A stretch of DNA of 38,791 bases, from assembly GCA_051453625.1 (NCBI GenBank), contig JBOZIK010000001.1:94384164-94422954 (forward strand), in the 5' to 3' direction. This DNA is from Welwitschia mirabilis (taxonomy: Eukaryota; Gnetophyta; Gnetopsida; Welwitschiales). A program made the position numbers and the translations under genes. Below, one piece after another: positions 31,396 to 38,791 of this stretch. Below the pieces are notes generated by a model. That model worked only from the letters and a program-made list of their open reading frames with translations, was not told where the DNA came from and did not search any database. Within the stretch, counting starts at the first letter, position 1. Each line of letters opens with the position of its first letter.

Positions 31396-33069
31396 TTGTT
31401 TCACTTTTTAATACCATGATGTTTCTTCTATTGATGCGAGTCCTTACTTGTATTGAAATGTTGAGTGTAACTCTTTTTTATTGAAATGCGAAGTTTGTGC
31501 GGTGCATGTTGGATAAATTGAGGTCCTAAATTGTTGAATAATAAATCTCTCTTAGCATTGTGTTAGGGGAAGGAATATCCTTGAGTATGGGTCCTTGACT
31601 TAGTTTTCGTGGCAAATATCTAACAACTTCTTGTTGAAGAAATAGGTATGTTCGTTGTGGATTGGGTATACCAAAATGTGAGTTTTTTACATGTAAATTT
31701 CGTGCTCTTTAAATACTACATTTCACACCCTAACTCTTTTAGTAATTGGTGTCAAGGTAATTTTTATAGTATTACATATTACCCTTGTTTTCATTTAATA
31801 ATGCAACCACATAAGTGGTCTGCTCAAATGATGGTGCATTGTCATGTTGTGTAGGTGCTTGTGGACGTCGTTGTGTTGTACGTTCTTGACCTTAGGTGAT
31901 TCTATTTTGTTGGACTTGACTTGCTCACATAGATGTGCTAAGTGTATAATAATAAAAGGGCTGGGTTTGTAGTTGTCTACAGTGTAAAAATGGGCCTTTA
32001 TTAGCAATAGAGCAATAACACAAACATTAGCTCTTAGTAAACAATTGACCATGATGATAACATCCACTATAGGTTAGCACAATTTTTTAACATCTTGATG
32101 AGAAATAATTGTTTAGTCAAGGTTGAGGTCAATTTTGGAAAGGATACATAATAATCGACGAAAAAATAAGAATGAAAGTAAACATTGCACATTAAAATGT
32201 AAGAAAATAATTGAGAAATCATTGAATAGAATAAAGAAATCAAAATGAAAATGGCATGATGGAACATGAAGAAAATTGACTAATTTGCTTTAAATGCCAT
32301 TCTAATAAGGCCATTAATGTTTATCATCATATTACTAATGTTTATAATGCATGATTTAATATTGAATATTGTAGAGTATTTTGTGATAACAGTAGTGCCA
32401 TATAACGATTATTGCAATATTAATGTAATATTAGGATTATAGTTTAACCTTATCATCAATTGTAATAACGATGACATTTTGTCAATGGACCATTTAATGA
32501 TCAATGTGTTCTAGACATTCTTATGAAGTCAAGGCTTTATAGTTATGTAAATCAAGTTAATAGTGTGTTGAAAAATATGTTCCCTAATCATGAGGGGACT
32601 ATAAACCTTTTAGTAGAGTTTCTAGAACCATTATATAGCATTGTAAAAAGGTCCCTTTTGGGAAAATCTGCCTCGATATGCTTACAATAAGACTCGAAGG
32701 AATTAATTTGCACCATGTTTAAGTTTTAAATGTTTTTAATTTTCCTCTTGCTTTTCATTTTTACTTTATCAATTAACTTTGAATCCATTTTTGGAACATT
32801 GGACACGAATAAAGTACATAGTTGGGAAAGAGTATTAGATTTGATATGATCACTTACACAAAATAATATATACATTGAAAGTTATAGACATGGGAATGTC
32901 TTAAAATTGATCAAAATCGAATCTCATCTTTTTATATGCTAAAAGTAAAAGATTACTTCACAAGAACTTATAAATTATTCAATAAAAAACTATGTTAAAG
33001 GTTGATGAAGAAGTGAGATAAGTTAACCAAGGGATCTAGCTAAGAATTTATTGAATAATTTGGGGCGTT
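31396..33069. other. 3' flank of the candidate gene and AT-rich sequence, no further gene seen
   Basis: The first 160 bases may be 3' UTR. The remainder has only short AT-rich frames on both strands without recognisable domains, up to the estimated 3' end of LINE copy C. Confidence 0.35.
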
Positions 33070-33328
33070 GGCATCCTTAGATGGAAGAATTAGCAAAAGC
33101 TAGGACTAAACTAAACGAGTACCTTAAAAGGCAAGGAGAATTTACATGGGGTGGCAAGATTACCTTAATTTGATATGAAGAAAAAAAGCTGATTAACAAG
33201 GAGAACATTTTGTAGTAAAAATAGGGATGAACTATAATCTGGGCAAAATTAGATGTGAAAGCAACCTTAGAAAAAAGAACTAATAAAAACTGGGAATAAA
33301 CTAGATAGAAAACTTGAAGGATAAGGGA

Positions 33329-34438
33329 TTAGTATCTCTTACAGAAGGGGAAGAAACTACCATGATTATGCTCTAGTAAAAAGCATCCCATTTTATCAGA
33401 CATCATTTTACAGGCCTACTTAACCTCTTTGAACTCTTTAGCTCCTGCTTGACTGGGGTGCAGTCTAAGTGCTTTCTTCCTTTAATTTGACTTGATTGTT
33501 TGTGTAAGGCTCTTTGAGAGATTTTCAAGGTCACAAAGGGGCTTCTTTTCAGCTTTTGAATTATTACAAGCATAACCTCCCTTTTTATAGTGTCCACGTT
33601 TATGTCTTCCTGTGAATTATGCTACCTCTTTTTAGATATGGAATTTATGGTTGACTCTTGGATGGGATAAGGGCTCCTCTCAAGTTGGGTATCCTCTTAA
33701 GCGTGGCCATGAGGTTACTCCCTTTACTCCTGTGGTTTGGTTGGAAAATGCTCTTGAACCGTCTCTTTCTGTATTGGGGTCGAATTCGACTTTTCTATCT
33801 GAGGTTTTAAGGGTGGAGTCATCTTTTTCTGAGAGTTGGGGTTTGCGTGTTCAACATTACTCTTAGAGTGAGAGGCTTCATTTGTAGCTGCTTTTCTCTT
33901 GGATTTTCTCTTAGGAGGAGTCTCCTAGGGCATTGTTGGGCTAGGGTTTGTGTGTAATAATTAATCCTTAGTGTCTTCTAGTGTCTTTTTGATAAAGTGC
34001 CTGAATGAAGAAGAAGGGTAGGTTAACTTGGTACCCTAGATTCAGGGCTTAAAAAAATGTAAAGTGCAGGTTTGAAAGCTTTAAGCAAAAACTGGATTGA
34101 ATGAAGTATCGGTCTATTAATTTGACACCCAAGCCCCAAAGGGATGGAAGCACCTTTCGGTTAATGTGCCTACTAGACAACTTAAGGACACCACCAAAAA
34201 AGAAATGGAGTGCCTCCTCTTGTTCTCTACTTCTAAGAGAAATTATTTCACTAGCTATTGGAATTTCCAGGAGTCTGAAAAGAGAGTCTTCAGTGATTTC
34301 GATGGAGATTTTTCTAAAGGTGGTATACTGTCTCTCCATTGGGATACTATTAGCCCAAAAGGATTTCCCTCCCCATAGCATGCAGCTTATCCCACAACTT
34401 AGGGCATTCTTCGAACAGGCCAAGATTAAATGGTTCAA
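33329..34438 (-). pseudogene. LINE copy C ORF3, nearly full length
   Basis: A 129-codon open frame (34438-34049) contains TTFRKISIEITEDSLFRLLE, EALHFFFGGVLKLSSRHINR and LIDRYFIQSSFCLKLSNLHF, aligned to copy A. After frame changes a Lys/Pro/Ser-rich linker follows (PPKRKSKRKAATNEASHSKS and KKMTPPLKPQIEKSNSTPIQ), with a basic cluster resembling a nuclear localisation signal. Next comes NVDTIKREVMLVIIQKLKRS (within an open frame at 33597-33403), and finally FLLEHNHGSFLPFCKRY before TAA at 33331-33329. The last block equals copy B's FLL*HNHDSMFSFYRGL, so both the C-terminus and its stop are conserved. The first Met of the open frame lies inside the end of ORF2 in another frame, so ORF2 and ORF3 overlap here. 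The function is unknown. Confidence 0.6.
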
Positions 34439-37400
34439 TGGTAGGACTTGCTTCCATAGCTATCCTAATTTGTAAATGATATCGTTTGATTCTCTTAGCG
34501 GTATTTATTGAAAATGGGAGAGGGGTGTTATTGAAAATCAAATCATTTCTTGTATGCCAAATCTGTCAATAAGTCAAATAAATCCCATCATTTATGCATG
34601 TATCAAATGCGTTGTAGAGCTTGTAGTAACTCTTCAAATTGTCATTAACTCGTCACTCCATTTACATTGATGATTGGAGAAGCAGTTTCAACTTGGAAGC
34701 CCTACTTGCATAGTTGGTCTGTTGTGAGGATTTTGTTATGATCCTTCAACTAGTAAAACACTTTGATTTTATCTAGAATTTAGCCTTTCTAGAATTTCTT
34801 ATGAGTGTCATCTTTTCCATATCTCTTTCGAAGAATATGCTTGGCTGTATCTTCATGGTAAATGTTTAAGTTAATCAGATATCTTTTAGCTTTATTAAGA
34901 TGTTTTCTCAGATTAAGATTCTCCCTGATCGGTGTTCCAATTTAGGTATTTGTAGTTGATCAAGTTACTCCAAGGTTGTTTTCCCTTGGACAGCCTTTTT
35001 AGAATCTGCTGAACTCCTGTAAGAAGACAGTCCTTTGGTCTTTAGATATCTTAGCCTCCAAACTCATTTGGTCAAGTTATTATCTCCCATTTGCATAAGT
35101 GAATGCGATTTTGATCTTTACCTCTTGATCAAATAAATTTCTTTATAATTTTATTGCTTTTTTGAATGATGTTCTTTGGGGGGATGATAATGGACGCTAT
35201 GTATCTAAAAGAATAGATTAAACATGAGTTTGTTAGGAGAGTTTTTGCTTTGGAGGAAAGAAAGTTATTTTGCCAGGAGTTGCATCTCTCTGAATAGATT
35301 CAAGAATGTAGTTCCAAGTGAGAATCTTATGCCAATTCTGCAGGGAAATTCCGAGGTAGATGTCCTAAAGGTCTCTCAATTTGGTATTTAAAATTTTAGC
35401 AATTTCACCCCCTCTGATACTATTTCTACCCAATATATGAATTTTAGATTTACTCTGGTTGGTGTGAAGAACTATAGCTTCTGCAAAAAGGTTCATGGAA
35501 TTCTTAATGGCTCTTGTTTGCTGACATGAGGCCTTCGTCATGATCATAGTGTTATCTATATAATAGTTATTAATGAATGTTTAACTTCCTATCTTGATAC
35601 CAGAAACTCCATTACTTTTTAAAAACCCCTGTAAGACATTCATGACAAATAGAAAAAGATTGGGAATAGGGGGTTCCCATGTCTTAATCATCGCGACTGA
35701 GAAAAATTTAGATTTGCAATTGTTAACTTCCACACTAAATTCAGTTGAAGCTTGCATGTCTAACTAGAGATTGATGATGTCTTGGTAAAATCCAGTGTTC
35801 CTGAGAAGACAACCTAAAGCTCATTAGCTAACAGAGTCATATTTTTTTTTATGTCTAATTTAGTAATAAGAAGAGGAAATTTATGCTTTTTAATAAAATG
35901 TATAATTTAATGAGTCAAGAGGATTTGGTCTTGGATATACCTGAATTAGATGAAGCCAACTTAATTCTCAGAGATCACTTTAGGTAACACAGTGGTGATA
36001 CGACTTATCATGATTTTCGCAAAGATTCTATAAAGAATGTCACAAATACCTAAATGTCTGAAGTCTTCTGGTTTATTAGCATCCCGTTTTTGGGGAATAA
36101 AAATCACCTTGGTTCTATTGATTTTCCAGAAATGCATTGGTTATGAAGAATATCTTGTATGACATCATTAAGGTTGTTCCCCAAGATAGAGAAGTGAGAT
36201 TTGAAGAGTTTAGCTAGCCACCTATCTAGTCCTGGAGCTTTATTATTCTTCATTGACCTCATAGCTGACAGCACTTCATCTCTGTTTAGGGGTTAAGTAT
36301 ATTGGGTATTATCCTCATTGGAGATTTTTTTTTATTTTCTAGAATAAGGCCAGGAGCGATATCGTCCCATTCCCAAATTCTCTTGAGGTAAACCTGCATT
36401 TCATTAGCTATTTCCTGTTCATTTTCCATTAGTTGGTCTCTGATGATAAGCCTCCTGATCCTATTATCTACTTTGTGCTGATTGGCTTCCTGAAAGAAAA
36501 ACCTGGTGTGTTTGTTCCCCTTTCTAAGCTGCTTAATCCTTGATCATTCTCTTTAATAGTTTTCCTCATTAGCATTTATCTCTTGGAGTTCTATGAGGCA
36601 TTGATATTCCCTATTACAGAGGCTATATTAGTCTCATTCCTCTTCCTACTTAGCTTGGATTCTCTGGATTTCTTTTGTAAGGTCCTCTTTGGATCCAAAT
36701 CTTTCTTTGTTTTTCCTCCTCCAATCTTTTATATGGGCTCTTAAGGTGTTTAGGCCTTTGTAAAGGAAGGTTAATAAATGAATACTATTGTATTGGCTTC
36801 AAATTTTTTGTATTAGAGTTCTATTTTTCATACAGGTAATTTAATAACATTTCATTCGAAATTGAATCCTCTAGGACACTATTACCTTAATTTGTATCTA
36901 ATTAGATGGTGATCCAAAGTTATTCTATTCAAGCCACAGGCTTCGATTGGGAGTTTTACTAAGTCTTTTCTAACAAGAATTCTATCAATTCTAGACATTA
37001 TATTGCCGCTGTTCTTCTATTAGACTAGGTGTATTTACACCTAGCAAGTAGAACATCTGCAAGGACATTCTATGCCATGAAATGTTTAAATATTGAAGCC
37101 CTTCTGAAATTTTAGTTTTCATCCCCTTGACTTTTCCTAATGGTGTAGGCATTGATTGAAGTCCTTTACTATGAGCCACTTGGATTTGTCTATCACAATC
37201 TACTGTAATTTCTTTAATGTAAAAGATTTATCTTGATTATTTTAAGGACTATAAATGTTTGTTATAGTCCATTCTTCTTCCTTAAGAAAGATAGTTAGAT
37301 GGTTTTTACTACTTTTAACTAAATCTTCCTCCTTATTCATGAGAATCATGAGACCTCCTGAGTTTCTTTTAGCTGTAGAGGTAAACGTATTCCACTGCTA

Positions 37401-37547
37401 CCTTAGATTCTCTAGTTTCATTCGATCCCTCATTTTTATTGTTTGTAAACAAACTAATTTAATATTAAATTAACTGATGAGATTTCTTAGGGTCTTTTTC
37501 TTGTAGGAGGATCCTAATCTCCTGCAATTCCAAGAGAGACAATTCAT
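34350..37547 (-). pseudogene. LINE copy C ORF2: endonuclease and reverse transcriptase
   Basis: It starts at the ATG 37547-37545 with MNCLSWNCRRLGSSYKKKTL, which keeps the W-N-C-R block that copy A has lost. KDFNQ, near 37150, stands for GDFN, and a D-H pair, near 36910, for S-D-H. The reverse transcriptase has SMKNNKAPGLD (36259-36221) and YIDN (35562-35551) for YADD, so the second Asp is lost. The end lies in the open frame 34541-34350, with SINTAKRIKRYHLQIRIAME and LGLFEECPKLWDKLHAMG, aligned with the C-terminus of copy A. The length of about 3.2 kb equals copy A's. Frequent stops and shifts make it inactive. Confidence 0.75.
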
Positions 37548-37559
37548 TAGGTCTATTTT

Positions 37560-38618
37560 CGTTTCTTTCTGGGAGCTTGACCTTTTTTCAGAGTATCTTT
37601 GATGTTAGTTTAGGAGCTATTGGCCACATTCTGTTTAGTTTTCCTTTCTCAGAGGGTCTAACCCTTCTGTGTTTGGTGGATTTTGAGGTTGCTGAGTGTC
37701 CTCTTCTTCCATAAGAGGTTGGAAGGTGTTGTACTCCCTCTCTTATTCCTTTTTCTCCTTACTTTTCTTGGGGAAAACTGTAGTGCTTTTCACCAGTTTT
37801 TACTTTTTCTGTTTATGTCGGTAGATGCTCTAATTATGTCCGGTTTTTCCACAAAAATATGTTTCTTTTTGTTTTTCTTCAATGGCAATTAACTATTTTC
37901 TACATTCTTCCCTTACATGGCTGATTCTCCCACAATGGGAACATCTCTTTTTGTAGAAATGCATCTCCTTGAGATGTGTCCTGACTTCCCACAAATATTA
38001 CATGAAACCTAGAGGTTCTCATAAGTAACTGCAAGGTCACAAATGCCCCATTTGGATTTGAATTTTATAGATTGTATCTCTTTTGTGTCTTCTAAGATCA
38101 TCTAAAAGCAAAATCTAGCAATGACTAGTCTCATCTATTTAATGGTGATTCTATTAAGCTTAATCAGTTCACCAAACTAGGATGTAATTTTCATCAGGAG
38201 GTCTTCATCCCAAAATTCTAGAGTAAGCTTGTGGATGTGGATCCATATTGGCAGTTTCCTAAAAAGGCTCAGGTCTGATTGCGTCCCTAATGTCCATTTG
38301 GTTAGGGCGAGCTCCCTCACTCCGAAAAAACCAAGGTCCTCTCATAATGATATCGTTTCGATCTCATTAATTATCCAATAGAAAAATCACTAATCCTTTC
38401 GGCATAGCAATAACTTCAACTTTACTAAATCTCATCCATTTTATTGCTACACATTCTCTGATAAGATCAAGCTTGGGTCTTAGATTGAATGAAACGAACC
38501 TATCAATTAAACTATATTGGAGTTTCTTCTCTATCTCCGAGCAAGCACCTTCATCAATATCTAAGACTAGGGTTTTTCCTTCCCTAGAGAACTGGTTTCT
38601 CTCCATTTTAGGGAACAA
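37560..38618 (-). pseudogene. LINE copy C ORF1: DUF4283-like protein with CCHC knuckle
   Basis: The first 83 codons are open (38618-38367), starting MFPKMERNQFSREGKTLVLD, then EIEKKLQYSLIDRFVSF and VIAMPKGLVIFLLDN, and ending at a TAA. The next part continues after the stop with a GPW/F-like block, FGELIKLNRITIK and CNICGKSGHISRRC at 38002-37961, an intact C-x2-C-x4-H-x4-C knuckle. Copy A has the same order, which sets the ORF1 start. In the family this protein binds the element RNA. The C-terminal part towards ORF2 is poorly conserved. Confidence 0.72.
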
Positions 38619-38791
38619 GTTTCTCTTTAAATACTAAATCAAATCAATGTAGAAGTAACAATGAAATTCAATCGCACTTCTCAGCTTTCGCTCTGTGAAA
38701 CGCAAAAGCCGTTGACGGAGAGATCTCTTGCATTTAAGCACAACTCGCTTAGTATGAGTAATTCGTCTTGATACGAGTAATTAGAGAGCTG
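38619..38791 (-). other. 5' UTR of LINE copy C, cut by the window edge
   Basis: It has higher GC than its surroundings, with the related words ATGAGTAATT and ATACGAGTAATT on the plus strand near 38754-38783. In L1-type elements the 5' UTR holds the internal promoter; nothing more specific is visible here. Confidence 0.4.

Larger units (their letters stand above)
33070..38791 (-). mobile_element. LINE copy C (minus strand), ORF1-ORF2-ORF3, decayed
   Basis: Same family as copies A and B, read from right to left: 5' UTR from the window edge to 38619, ORF1 from 38618, ORF2 from 37547 to about 34350, ORF3 to 33329 and a 3' UTR to about 33070. The 3' end is estimated from the 3' UTR length in copy B; no clear A tail (T run on the plus strand) is visible. 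The copy retains landmarks lost in A and the reverse, which supports one shared ancestor with three ORFs. Confidence 0.8.

Noticed and set aside
31648-32267. Several 66-90 codon frames on both strands
   Set aside because: AT-driven, no motif, mutually overlapping.
34101-34475. 124-codon plus-strand frame
   Set aside because: Shadow of the ORF3 domain of copy C, which lies on the minus strand and has homologues in A and B.
36991-37179. 62-codon minus-strand frame
   Set aside because: It is shifted relative to the endonuclease frame that aligns with copy A (DFNQCLHH and following); no independent meaning.
1-38791. tRNA, rRNA, CRISPR or bacterial-type genes
   Set aside because: No T-loop or anticodon arm pattern, no rRNA words and no regular spacer array were seen on either strand.

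Overview
The window looks like a piece of a large, AT-rich, transposon-filled nuclear genome of a vascular plant, possibly a gymnosperm. The lineage is my inference from gene-poor sequence, heavily decayed retroelements and plant-type LINEs. There are no operons, bacterial signals, tRNAs, rRNAs or CRISPR arrays. Four runs of N (6129-6855, 12992-13091, 19485-19584, 24357-24522) interrupt it; the two 100-base runs look like gaps of arbitrary size.

Layout: 1-355 (minus) is the N-terminal part of an LTR-retrotransposon Gag that runs off the left edge. 3690-5300 is a fossil Ty1/copia polyprotein (zinc knuckle, protease, pre-integrase, integrase), followed by a doubtful second protease-like fragment and a degenerate tandem repeat. 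About 7.6-12.99 kb holds LINE copy A (plus), 13.09-15.996 kb holds the 3' part of LINE copy B (plus, with a poly-A tail), and about 33.07-38.79 kb holds LINE copy C (minus). All three belong to one plant L1-like family: ORF1 with a DUF4283-like domain and CCHC knuckle, then ORF2 with endonuclease and reverse transcriptase. Its unusual feature is a third reading frame of roughly 350 codons between the reverse transcriptase and the 3' UTR, recognisable in all three copies. This is the best candidate for something undescribed.

16-25.6 kb is AT-rich sequence with a few diverged repeats, a TATA-like promoter site and one doubtful minus-strand exon. 25.64-27.85 kb is a tandem duplication carrying a different LINE's reverse-transcriptase zinc-binding (zf-RVT) domain. 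It runs directly into 27.7-31.5 kb, which has higher complexity and several phase-compatible exon candidates on the plus strand. I read these as the remains, or a live copy, of one host gene of unknown function whose C-terminus has a hydrophobic segment and ends in a Gly/Tyr-rich tail. One small internal exon of this gene is duplicated, and the second copy has lost its splice donor.

Apart from that candidate gene, nothing here looks intact. The LINE copies carry stops and frameshifts, many of the C-to-T or G-to-A type expected from decay of methylated cytosines.
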